Positions 54,950 to 64,000 of a stretch of 64,000 nt of DNA are shown here, in pieces. Positions within the stretch are counted from its first letter, which is position 1; each line of letters begins with the position of its first letter. Source of the stretch: Vandiemenella viatica (taxonomy: Eukaryota; Arthropoda; Insecta; Orthoptera; Morabidae); assembly GCA_031002005.1 (NCBI GenBank), contig CM061921.1:174910935-174974934 (forward strand). The letters run 5' to 3'. Under the pieces are notes generated by a model. The model was not told where the DNA came from and made no database searches. It saw only the letters and a program-made list of their open reading frames with translations. The position numbers and the translations under genes are program-made.

Positions 54950-56190
54950 CATTCTGCGAGTTACGTGGTGAGGTTGTAGAAACCTCCGCGTATGCGGTTC
55001 CCAGGGTGGGTTCCGGGTTGTCCAGATCTGTATCTGGTTTGGGTTCGACTTCTGGTTGGTAAAAGTGGTTGTCTCGTCGTCCTTCTTCTTCTACTGTTGC
55101 TTCTACTTAAGCATAGCGTAGGAAGCATTGCTAGGTTTCTTCTTTTCATTGTACTTGCGGAAAGCGGAACGTTTACAATAACTTGCAACATGCTCTGAGC
55201 CGCAGTTAGCGCAATTTTTTGGTGGAGGGGGGTTTTCGCCTTTCTTGAAGGCGCATTCTCTTATAGTGTGTTCACCAGCGGTAGCATGACACAGTGGCGT
55301 GACACATTCTCCACCCATTGACAATTGAAACACTTTGTTGCCAGAGAGGACAACCAAGAACAGTGGTACCTCTTGTCCCGGTTTATTAGAGTTCAGTCTG
55401 ACGCCTGTTCTCGCCACCATTCCAAGCTCCACTAGCTTTTCTGTAGTGTATTCTGGGGAGAAATTAAACGGTAGACCTCTTATGACCACCTTAAGGTTCT
55501 TGTTTACTTCTGTAGGTAATGAGTAGAAGGATATTTGTTGTTAAGATTCATAGACAGAAATTGCCTGGTGGTATGCCTTAATATTAGGTAGGAGTTTGTA
55601 GAGGTCGCGAAAGGCAGGCCTCACTCCGTATTCAGTCTTGCAAATCTTATTTAAAATGGTGTACAGATTCCTGTAATCTTCCTTGTAGGATGATATAAGC
55701 GGAGCCGGTTTTGGTTCCCTGGTGGCAGTTGTTTCAGGTACACCATCCTTACTTGTCCAATATGCCGTGAGAAGAGGCGCAAACGAGTTGCTAGTGGTAG
55801 GTGTACTTTTAGCTGCAGCGATGGTGTTCAATTGAACTGCTGGAGCGGTTCGACGCGATTTGCGTCAGCCTTCCTCGTCTTCAGCTGTCCTTGTTTTGGT
55901 GCTCCTAGGGTAGGCATCTTGGTCCTCGTATTGAGGGAGAGTTTAGCTGTCTGTTTTGTTTGCCTGTCCTCCTTCTTGCCATTGCTGAGGCTGTCCGCCC
56001 CCTTCTTGCGCGACGTGGTGACTTCATATTCCATCTCAGAATAATCGTTGTCGTCATCAGGTAGGTCAATGACGTTAGCTGTAGCAGCGCTCTTCAGAGC
56101 TTCCAACAAGCGTTTCATTATTTTAGAAATTATTGAAGTGAGACTAACAGTCCTCCATGGATTGGAGAAAGAAGAGTGGCTTGTCACCAA
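54950..56190 (-). pseudogene. Jockey ORF1 (Gag-like, PRE_C2HC and zinc knuckles)
   Basis: From the 5' side: an acidic and Lys-rich N-part (VIDLPDDDNDYSEMEYEV at 56085-56030), then SNSFAPLLTAYWTSKD (about 55790-55745), YRNLYTILNKICKTEYGVRP and FRDLYKLLPNIKAYHQAISV. Then VIRGLPFNFSPEYTTEKLVE and PLFLVVLSG (the PRE_C2HC pattern VIRGLP....(I/T)..EL...G), and finally CHATAGEHTIREC and CANCGSEHVASYC zinc knuckles (about 55290-55165). It probably binds the element RNA. Three frames are needed (breaks near 55830 and 55500), so it is no longer a single ORF. Confidence 0.85.
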
Positions 56191-56429
56191 ATTTTCAAGT
56201 AAGATTACCTGATTACTGATACTAATACAATATCTGACCTTAGACTTTGATTTTTGACAATTTATCCCCCTTAAAATATAATCGAGCCTACAAATTTTTG
56301 TTTATTTTTTGCCTTCTTCACATGTATTATAATGTTTCAAGTCCCATAAAAGAAGCTTCAATGAAACATTTATGAGTTCTATTACGAATATCAAAATAAA
56401 AGACCAAGAAACGCACCGAGTTAAAATTT

Positions 56430-57990
56430 ATCACCATCATCATTATCAACCAGTTCAATCATTAAACGACATGGTCTCTTAGAGTTATGAGTCCAGGCCA
56501 ACCCCAACTTTAAGGAGAGTATCTTCTCCAAGCTGACCCCCATAACTGACCTAATGTCGGTTGCTATTTTCTTGACTTTTTTAGTTAAACTTAGCATTGA
56601 CCTTTCTACAGCTCTTTGGTCTGTTCTAAGTTTCTATTTCATAAATTACTTTAGTGTGCATATATCACAGCCGTATGTCTGCACAAGAATAATGCACTGG
56701 TCGTAAACTATTTTCTTTAGTTTTGTAGCCATGTTAGATTTAAGGATAATGGAATGCCTCCCAAAAGCTTCCTTTACAACTTTATGCGAGGGATAATTTC
56801 TGGTCTTACATCTCCTCTCATATTCGCAAGATGCTAAAATAAATGTACTCACTGATGTTTTCGAAAAATAGTTTAATTAGTTGCTCATTCCACTTTGTGA
56901 TCAATTTGTCAGACATAACTTTCGTTTTTGAAAGATTCAAGTTCAGACCAACTGCTTTAAACTCGGAGATGATTTCATTAGCCTCAAGCGCAATATCATT
57001 AGCGTCTCTCAAGTAGTTAAACCTCCTGCCATTGATTCTAATTCCTTTTTCTGCCTTTTCTAGTTTTGACATTGCAATCTGCAAGACAGCTTGTAACGAA
57101 ACTGTGAGCATTATGTATATTTTATAAGTTGGTAGATTCATGTGAGATCGCAGATATGTTTACAATGTCTCTGGAGTTGAGCTGTCGACGAGCGCGGAGT
57201 GATACAATCAGGAGGGTAGCGAGGTTACGTTAAACTGTAGGTTCCCTGTATCCGATATGATTGCCGCTAAAGGCGGCTACGACAACGGTGGAATACGCAG
57301 CCAATAGAAACATTGTCACTAGGTCATTACGACCACACGGAATTATTATTATTATACCTTGCTAAACACCTCTTTCGATGCGGAAATCCGTAGTTTAAAA
57401 AGGCTGAGGAAGTGCTATATATATTTTTGAGCACTCTGATAGGAGCTGTGTCCACGCCCTGTTCAGCTAAGGTTTGTGCGAGCAGCCTTGTGACTTACTG
57501 AATCAAATGCTTTTTCTAAGTCTACGTAGGTTACACAAAGAGGCATCTGGTATTCATTTGCTTGGCTAATTACTTTTCACAGGACGAGAATATGGTCGAT
57601 TGTGTTAAAGCTGCTGCAGAATCTTTCTTGTAGAAGGCGAACATATATGTCGATAGTTTTTGATGTTGTGAATACTTTCTTTTTGTGTAGAAGAATAATT
57701 TAAGCTTTATTTCATGATAAAGGGATTGATGTATTTTGTAGGCAGGAAGAGAAGACTTTTGCCAAGTGGTTGATAGTTTTCTCGACAGCTAGCTTCAGAA
57801 TATCAACAGAGAGACCATCGCCATTCCTTTTTTCATGCTATCGATATCATACCTGACTTCAAAATGCAGTATATCAGGCACTGTGTATACATTAGAGAGA
57901 TTGGAGTATAACAGACTTTCCTATATATGTTATTATGAAAACTTCTGATGAATTCTAGATATTTATCTTTGTCAGTAATTTTGCCATTGT
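56430..57990 (-). pseudogene. RTE-like LINE reverse transcriptase remnant
   Basis: From the 5' side on minus: DILHFEVRYDIDSMKKG (near 57870), FNTIDHILVL (57600), PLCVTYVDLEKAFDSVSHK (57545-57490, motif A), a foreign insert (57180-57345), KAEKGIRINGRRFNYL (57060), RDANDIALEANEI, where FADD should be, NLSKTKVMSDKLITKWNEQL and LKSNMATKLKKIVYDQCIIL (56740). 'KGI.ING....LR(F/Y)ADDI.L' is the RTE/BovB signature; the DD is now ND. Multiple stops. Confidence 0.8.
57180..57345 (+). mobile_element. SINE-like insert sharing the third family's 3' tail
   Basis: GGCGGCTACGACAACGGTGG AATACGC..GCCAATAGAAAC then TCACTAGGTCATTACGACCA C matches, with changes, the tail of the SINE at 12556-12858. The 5' part (GAGCGCGGAGTGATACAATC) is not tRNA-like. 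It ends in (ATT)n and interrupts the RTE-like LINE. Confidence 0.6.
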
Positions 57991-59099
57991 TAAAATTTAT
58001 AATTGGGATAGATTCTTATCACTAATCAAATAATCAGAAACAACTGTTGTTAAAACCATTTAATGTGCACTCGTGGTGCTATGAAAACTCACTGATTACA
58101 GATAAAAATTGAGCTCCATAACTAAGTACATTTACAAGACCAATTCATCAAACATATGAATACAAGATGGAAGCATGAGTTAAGATGTTATGTGATGAGA
58201 TCCTGCAGTGAAACTAGTGACTTTGACTTAAGAAAATGCCACGGCTTTTCTAGCACTGAGATGTATAATGTAAGGCATCAGCTGCATAAGAATATCGGTG
58301 AAACATGATCGGTTCTTACATATCAGCACTGCGGTTAACGTTTTAGCATTGCACAGAGGCTGATTTCTATTTGCCGATGCGAGTAAACGCAGGGCCGACC
58401 TCGGTTGGGCAAATGTGATTGCAGTGGTAGCTGTAGTAAAATTAACTTTACCGGCGCAACGGCGTAGAGGAGGTGGCGTCGTAAAGTGGTTAGCGTACTT
58501 CTGATGCACTGGCGTCGTCTTTGCAATGAGTCTTTGCGATGCGTCTTTCGGTACAAGCCAGAGACTCGAACTCTCGGGCACTACAGCCAGAGGTAGGCTG
58601 TGTGTAAAACTACCTTACCACTGTGTGGTACGTTGCAGTGGCAGTGACGCGTCTCTGATCCAGCGATGCCAAGTGTGATTGATCAGCGGCACCGGCTGCA
58701 GCCCCAGCATTTGCCCCAGTCGAGGGCGGCAGTTACAGTATGGTCTAGTCGAGCTGGCGGAAGGCTCCTGGCCTCCCCGGAAGTCACCTTGTAACCCTGT
58801 AGCACGCGAAAACAGAAATACTTATCTGATTCACCTGTATCGAGAACCCTCCACTCATTTGATCACCCATTCAAACTCACGAGCACACGAAGCTCTTGGA
58901 AATATTGACAGGCTGTAATTGTGAAGCGGGCAGAAGTATGTTTTCCCGCGGATCCGCTCATCGCCGACTTCATTTTAAATCTATGCAAAATCAAGTCCGC
59001 GGTCGCCGCACGTGTTATTCTTTAAACCATTTTATAATTGATCCTTTTTTGTTCATAAGTGTACCTAAAGGCTACTCAGCTCAGCATGTAAAGTACTTT
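57991..59099. other. Spacer, weak tRNA-like patch only
   Basis: GTGGTTAGCGTACTTCTG near 58487 and GAGACTCGAACTCTCGGGCA near 58561 look like A- and B-box pieces on opposite strands and do not form one head. Frames here are unrecognised. Confidence 0.35.
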
Positions 59100-59262
59100 T
59101 TTGCTCATTGCTTTACGCCAAGTCGACGTCAATGATATTAGAAGCAGGAAAGAACTGAGATACGACACGAAAAGGAATTCGGCGATGGTCTTTTTCAAAG
59201 ATCCATCCCGGCTTTCGGCTGGAGTATTCGGGTAAACCATTAAAAACGCAAATCTGGATGGT
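59100..59262 (-). mobile_element. SINE, subfamily B, truncated
   Basis: Reverse body with the GCTTTACGCCAAGTCGACGT end; stops at AATCTGGATGGTCCA, where the Tc1 terminus begins, so the head is lost. Confidence 0.75.
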
Positions 59263-59449
59263 CCAGTAAAGTGCCAAAAGTCATGGAATAACACCTAATA
59301 TTGTGTGGGATACACTTGTGCCCGGCAAAGGGTAGCAAGCATATGTGGCGTTGCCTCAAAAAGTCGTCGGAAGTCACATGAAAAAATATTCAAAATATTC
59401 AGCTATACTTCCTCTATATCCGACCATAATTGCGAAAGTGTTGCCAGTG

Positions 59450-60130
59450 CAGGACATTATGCACGAGATGACCTTCCGATCAAGTCACAGATATGTTCGA
59501 TTGGATTCATGTATAGAGATCTAGGTGGCCAAATCATTCGCACGAATTGACCAGCATGTTCCTCAATCGTGAAAGGTCTTGCCCGTAACATGGGGAATTG
59601 TTGTCCTGTAATAGCCCATCCTTGTTTGGGAACATAAATGCCATGAATGGCGCAAATGGTCTCCAAGAAGCTAAACATATCTATTTCCAGACACTGGTCT
59701 TTTCAGTTTTACCAGAGCTCCCAGTCCATGACATGTAAATACAGCCTATACCAGGTTGGAACAACTACCAGCTTATACAGTGCCTTCCTGACAATGTGAG
59801 TCCATGGCCTCGTGTGGTCTGCGCCACACTCCAAAAGCTCTTACGCGATGGAATCGTGACTCATCTGACAATGTAAACTTTTTAGAGTCATCTTGGGTCC
59901 AACAGATATGTTCACGAACCCACGAAAGGGGGAGCAGGTCATAGCGTTTTGTTAGCAGAGGTACTGGTGTCGATCTTCTGCTGTCACATCCCATCAACGC
60001 CAAATTTCACAGCACCGCCTGCACGGACACGTCTACCATACGTCCCAAATTGAGTGTTGCTTTTCTTTGAATCAGTGTGTATCAACACTGACACACAAAC
60101 ACTGACGTCGCTAGTATCGGTCATTAATTT
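59450..60130 (-). pseudogene. Tc1-like transposase, second family
   Basis: REHICWTQDDSKKFTLSDES then RFHRVRAFGVWRRPHEAMDS (59920-59800) is the (S)DESRF block around the first catalytic Asp. QDNNSPCYG (about 59605) is the QDN block with the second Asp. FVRMIWPPRSLYMNPIEHIC (59560-59500) is the NPIEH block with the Glu. The three residues are present, but a frameshift lies between the last two. This is a different family from the Tc1 at 42-44 kb. Confidence 0.82.
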
Positions 60131-60352
60131 TTTTATGCTTATGGCTTTACACCTCCTCGTCTTTGAGGTATTATAAGCGGGAAAGGACTAGGGCAAGGAA
60201 CGGGAAGGAATTCTGAAATTTTTTTACATTCACCTGGAGTGATTTGGGAAAACTATGGGAAGCCCAAATCTGGATGTGTCGGATGGAGATTCAAACCCGC
60301 GTCCTCCGGAATGCGAGGCCAGAACTTTACCGATCACGCACCACGCTCGATT
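60128..60352 (-). mobile_element. SINE, subfamily B, inside the Tc1-like element
   Basis: Reverse head (GGAGATTCAAACCCGCGTCC; GATCACGCACCACGCTCG) and the GCTTTACACCTCCTCGTC 3' part; the middle is partly lost. Confidence 0.8.
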
Positions 60353-60480
60353 CGGTTACTCAGTAGACGCGGTCGATCACTGCATTGACCAAGGCGAGGG
60401 GTAATGCAAGAAATTACGTACTCACGGCACACTCTTGACACTGTAGATCGAAGAATGTTGAATTCACGAACAATTTACAA

Positions 60481-61469
60481 AATTGAATGAATCATGCGTC
60501 TAGCGTCAACCACCCTGTTGAATTCAAAGTATGGTAATTCATGTCATGCAGCCACGTCAGAAAACCTTTCACACAAATCAGGAGAGTACAGATGGAATTC
60601 ACGACATCACATGGTACATTTACACGTTTCTTCAACTGAGCTGGCACCAACTGTATATTTCTATCTTCGTAACCCTGCAGGTCCTCAACTGTGATTTGTG
60701 TACTCGAGATACTAAAAGACATTACATAAAAAGTGAGGTTAAACCTATGCATCCATACATAAAAACCATGTGGGCTGTCGTTAAAAGAGGAGGTAAACGT
60801 GTGACATTGGTTGCGGAATATATAGTTCGGCAAATACCCATGATTACTTCGAACAAGTTTAATGTGTTCGGCCTTGTCCACATTAGAAGGATTTTTACCA
60901 AGCGTGGTGGGTAAGTGATAATAACTAGGCCTTCTATTAGCGCAAATAAAATGAACGAATAAAAAGGATTCAAGCAAAAAACAATTAAAGATCTGAAAAA
61001 ATCAAATCCCTAATTGTTAGTAGTGTCAGATAATCATGGTAGAGGATGTGCCGCGAATACCTGTATGCGAAATAGAGATTCAAAAATTAACAAATTCTGG
61101 AGGAAATTATTCCAGGCGTTCTGATGTCTAAAGTATTTGGGAACGACATAACGAAGCAAGATCATTCGCTTATATGGACAAGAGGAAAAAAATTAATCAG
61201 ATATTGCAATTTAAAACAATAAAAAAATCATCTACTGTCCATACATAATACAGATGTCTTGGTAGTGGGCATACCATACAGGCATGACTTACCGAAAAGA
61301 TCTTGAGGGAATAAAGAAATAATAAAAACAAAATGAAAACTAAGCTAAGTAGTGAAATGTTTCCAAAAAACTTGTTTTGTCAGTACATCAAAGGACAGTG
61401 GATAATATACCACACATTAAGAGATATCTAAATACAAAGAGAAAAGCGATAATGGTAGGAAAATCTATG
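60481..61469. other. Spacer
   Basis: The overlapping frames 60492-60977 on both strands (up to 161 codons) read as low-information sequence without family motifs; I cannot support a gene. Confidence 0.35.
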
Positions 61470-61713
61470 GATTTTTTTTTCTTATTGCTTTACGCCTCGT
61501 CGACGTCGTTGTCATTAGAGGCGGGAAAGGAGTGGGGCAAGGAACGGTAAGGATTTCGGCAATGGCCTTTTGAAAGAACCATCCCGGTATTTGCATGGAG
61601 TGATTACGGAAAATCATGAAAACTGAAATGTGTATGGCCATAAAGGGATTCTTAGTGGCATCCTCATGAATGCAAGACCAGATCGTTACCGCTCACCCAT
61701 CATACACGATTTT
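61470..61713 (-). mobile_element. SINE, subfamily B, diverged
   Basis: T run, GCTTTACGCCTCGTCGACGT, body CAATGGCCTTTTGAAAGAAC, and a reverse head ending TACCGCTCACCCATCATACA. Confidence 0.82.
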
Positions 61714-62284
61714 TGGTAGTTATCTCAATCAAATTAGACAGTCAAATGAAAATACATGTTGACTGGAAGGCCCCTCGAAAACTTAATATTTTAACAGTAG
61801 CATAGGAAGCGGGAAGAACATACATAACAGAAAAAAAAATCCCACCATCATCCAAATTTCACACTTGAGCAGAAGTGGGAAGAGTTGCCACAGGAGAAGA
61901 GACATCAGAAGCCGAAGTCTAATCTTCTCCACCAGCAGAAACAGAAAACTTCTGAAGACCAGATAATAGGAGAAACGACCAATAAGAAACAAAAATTTTC
62001 ATGGATTTTTCCTGTGAACAAAATTATGTTTATATAAATGTTTACGAGAATGGTGATCTCCATAGCTCTACCAAAGAAGAAACAATATAATAAAGAGATA
62101 AATGTAAACTCATGTAAACCCCTTAAACTAGGGGACACCAACTCGGAATAATATGAAATCAAGTTCAAACTTTATAATGTCTCATCAGAACATGCAGGAA
62201 CTTAACAATAAGAATAAAATTGGTGCTTAAAGATGTCTGTAGTTCACAGAACACCAGCTTGTCACTACACAATTTTTGCTCTCA
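61714..62284. other. Spacer
   Basis: Nothing recognised. Confidence 0.4.
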
Positions 62285-62530
62285 TCAGTATCTTGACTGG
62301 TTTGATACAATCCTCCAGCCATTCCTATCTTGCACCAACATCTGCATTTCAAGATACCTCTTATAACCCACGTCATCAGTTATCTGCTTCACAAATTCTA
62401 ATCTTTGTCTTCCCCTACAGTTTTTACCTTCGACTGTTCCCTCCGCTAACAAATTTAACAAACCTGCATGTCTCAAAATATGACACACCTTCCTGTGTCT
62501 TCTTTCCATAGCCTCTTCCACAAACTTCTT
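62285..62530 (-). pseudogene. RTE-like LINE C-terminal fragment
   Basis: A 78-codon frame: MEEAMERRHRKVCHILRHAG, LLNLLAEGTVEGKNCRGRQR, LEFVKQITDDVGYKRYLEM and QDRNGWRIVSNQS. R.R..GHILRH..LL..I.EG.(V/I)EGK..RGR.R is the usual end of RTE/CR1-related ORF2 proteins. A mutated sister copy is at 44240-44440. Confidence 0.8.
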
Positions 62531-62732
62531 TCCTCGCCCATTGCAAATAGAGAAAGAGAGTAATGGCCCAATGCACTCTTATGGAGAAGAGTGACGACCC
62601 ACCCCCTGAACCAAAAAAGTGTAACTGATACCCCCTTTAACCTCAACTAGCTCAATGCACTTTGTAACTGATACCCCCGCGCAGTTGTTCCGTAGTATTT
62701 GGTACCCCCTATAACCGCAACTGAATTACCGA

Positions 62733-63463
62733 CTACGACGGCTCTAGGGCTTTACACAGTGTAGTTTAGGATCTTATTCTCAATTTATTGTAAGATTTAT
62801 GAATTGAGAGTGGTGTGTAAGATTAGGATTCTCCATAGCGGTAAAGATTGCGACCCGAATCTCCGCGGGGTCGTAAGCGCGTCGAGGGGAAGCGTTGGTT
62901 TGGCGATTATATAAATAGTAGTGCTACCACCAAGTGTGGCTTTTTCATCACCAGTGATCGTCGGATCCAGGACAGTCAGTCCAGAGCAAAGTTTTAATTT
63001 TTGTGTGCAGTGTCTGAGATTAGCGTGTGTATTTAGTTATTTGCTGTAACCGTCTGAGTTGGTCTTTTGTCATGTACGGTGAGTAAATAGGTTGTTTGGT
63101 ATTTTGTTGTTATTAATCATCGAAAGTGAGGATTTTAATATAATCTCTGCAGTATAAAAAATATCTGTTGTGTAAGGAATCTTCTGACTATAATTTAAAT
63201 AATATACCAGTCACTGAGTCTAACAAAAATTTAAGGAAAGCTATGCGTTAAAGTAGAAGTTATTTAATCTCTAACCATCCATTATCATTTAGAAGTTTTG
63301 AGTTTCATTCTAACCTTTTGTGTATTTCAGAAGTTTTGAAGAAGTGTCCACGACCGAAGGAAAGGTACCTTATATTTTAATAAATACTTGACGCTTTTCC
63401 AGTTAGGGCTCAAGTAAATTCACATAAACAAGCACCAAGGAGAGAAGATTTATTTTTTGATAT
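62733..63463 (+). mobile_element. Second LTR copy, 3'-truncated
   Basis: CGACGGCTCTAGGGCTTTAC (62737), TATATAAATAG, TTTTTCATCACCAGTGATCG-like, CAGTCCAGAGCAAAGTTTTA, GTAACCGTCTGAGTTGGTCT and GTGTAAGGAATCTTCTGA follow the order of the solo LTR at 42241-43412, but copy-specific deletions are present. It stops where a Penelope tail begins. Upstream (62590-62720) lies a short GTAACTGATACCCCC repeat. Confidence 0.72.
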
Positions 63464-63465
63464 GA

Positions 63466-63552
63466 AGTCTTCACGGGTTCTCGGCCGTATAGTGTTGAAG
63501 AAAGACAACAACGAGCTTTCGGCGGCTAGATTTGTCGCCATCTTCAGGTCTG
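63466..63552 (-). mobile_element. Penelope-like tail with hammerhead-like motif
   Basis: On minus: CTGAAGA (63547-63541), a GGCG / CGCC stem, then GAAAGCTC and TTGTTGTCTTTCTTCAACAC, then ATACGGCCGAGAACCCGTGA AGAC. The core fits CUGANGA...GAAA. The last block is shared with 39296-39320. Confidence 0.55.
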
Positions 63553-63774
63553 ATGTTATGCAGAGTGCACCAGAGCCGCACTAGCGATGTCTCGAGAGAA
63601 GCGCAGACGGCGTTGGCTGTATTGGGGAAAGGATACCTGTCACCCTTATTGGTAACATGTGGCCCTACATTTTATTTTGGACAGGTTGACTTTTCTGTTG
63701 ATAGCTTGTCATTACCTGCTGCTCAGCAGAATATTTGCAGTGCGTTGGTTTTTTTAATCATTACTATTAATATT

Positions 63775-63832
63775 TTTTTTTTAAAATATTTTATATATTT
63801 ATATATATATATATTATTATTATTATTATTTA
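63775..63832. repeat. (TA)n / (TTA)n microsatellite
   Basis: ATATATATATATTATTATTA... directly left of a minus-strand LINE end; it may be that LINE's 3' tail. Confidence 0.7.
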
Positions 63833-63834
63833 AA

Positions 63835-64000
63835 GTAAGCATTGAATTCGGCCTCAGGTGTCTGTAGTCATCTGCGTCGTAGTCACCGATCATGTTAATC
63901 AGCTCATTTTGTGATGTGGCTACCTTCGGGTAGAACCGGTGGGCTACTGTTCTGAGTCTGTCTCGTAGTAGAGGTGTGTTGGCCAGCGCATGCATATCCG
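63835..64000 (-). pseudogene. Jockey-type LINE C-terminus, cut by the window edge
   Basis: MHALANTPLLRDRLRTVAHR then FYPKVATSQNELINMIGDYD. The order '..TP.LR.R....A..FY.K....N.LI..(L/I)G.Y' is the end of Jockey-type ORF2 proteins. The RT lies to the right of the window, if present. Confidence 0.65.

Larger units (their letters stand above)
52380..56190 (-). mobile_element. Jockey-clade LINE, nearly complete, frameshifted
   Basis: Gag-like ORF1 (56190-54950), APE endonuclease (54674-53784), RT (53784-52820) and a 3' part continuing past an inserted SINE to about 52380. ORF1 with PRE_C2HC and zinc knuckles followed by APE-RT in one ORF2 is the Jockey layout. Confidence 0.85.
59262..60480 (-). 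mobile_element. Second Tc1-like transposon, with nested SINE
   Basis: The end CAGTAAAGTGCCAAAAGTCA TGG (59265) and an interior encoding a Tc1-type transposase (next entry). A SINE (60128-60352) lies inside. The far terminus is not clear. Confidence 0.72.

Noticed and set aside
60492..60977. 161-codon minus frame as a host gene
   Set aside because: Overlaps long frames on the other strand and shows no domain; adjacent to Tc1 debris.

Overview
The window is eukaryotic, AT-rich and almost entirely made of transposable elements and their decayed remains. I found no bacterial-type operon, no rRNA, no free-standing tRNA gene and no host protein-coding gene that I can name. The repertoire points to an arthropod, most likely an insect: Jockey/CR1-type and RTE-like LINEs, Penelope-like elements, Tc1 and mariner elements, an ISL2EU-type transposon, and many tRNA-headed SINEs whose body resembles SINEs I associate with orthopteroid genomes. 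The species assignment is inference from repeat style only.

Layout. 1-2.3 kb: Penelope-like reverse transcriptase (RT) fragment cut by the window edge, a 310-bp Tigger MITE with TA target duplication, and two fold-back repeats. 2.36-10.93 kb: a long DNA transposon bounded by inverted termini. It encodes a DDE_Tnp_4/ISL2EU-like transposase on + and a spliced SWIM/YqaJ-nuclease protein on -. A second long-TIR element, a SINE and a LINE scrap are nested in it. 11-14.1 kb: two more tRNA-derived SINE families, a Penelope tail and a dead mariner. 14.84-22.11 kb: a 7.26-kb element with two nearly identical 1.67-kb inverted arms, a perfect 4-bp duplication (TCAA) and a 3.9-kb loop holding a ~490-bp tandem array. 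No transposase was found in it.

22.15-30.2 kb: two minus-strand LINEs with recognisable ORF1, endonuclease and RT; the second has a tandem-repeat 5' leader. 31-38 kb: SINE cluster, two related MITEs with TTA/TAA duplications, a ~180-bp satellite array and a Penelope GIY-YIG tail with a hammerhead-like fold. 39.4-40.9 kb: plus-strand LINE split by a SINE. 42.1-44.1 kb: Tc1-like element split by a solo LTR. 46.8-52.1 kb: a fold-back element, a LINE end, a THAP-domain first exon, a 150-bp tandem repeat and a diverged copy of the 14.8-kb element. 52.4-57.9 kb: a Jockey LINE carrying a young SINE, then an RTE-like LINE. 59-64 kb: a second Tc1-like element with a nested SINE, LINE ends, a second copy of the LTR and a Penelope tail.

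How the parts relate: nearly every protein remnant belongs to a mobilisation machine (transposase, nuclease, APE endonuclease, RT, Gag). The SINEs presumably borrowed LINE enzymes. Nesting gives a relative clock: SINEs sit inside LINEs, Tc1 and the long-TIR elements; the solo LTR sits inside Tc1; both arms of the 7.26-kb element share the same two SINEs. All coding remnants have stops or frameshifts, so I call them pseudogenes. The THAP exon at 48.8 kb is the one short coding piece with an intact start and splice donor.
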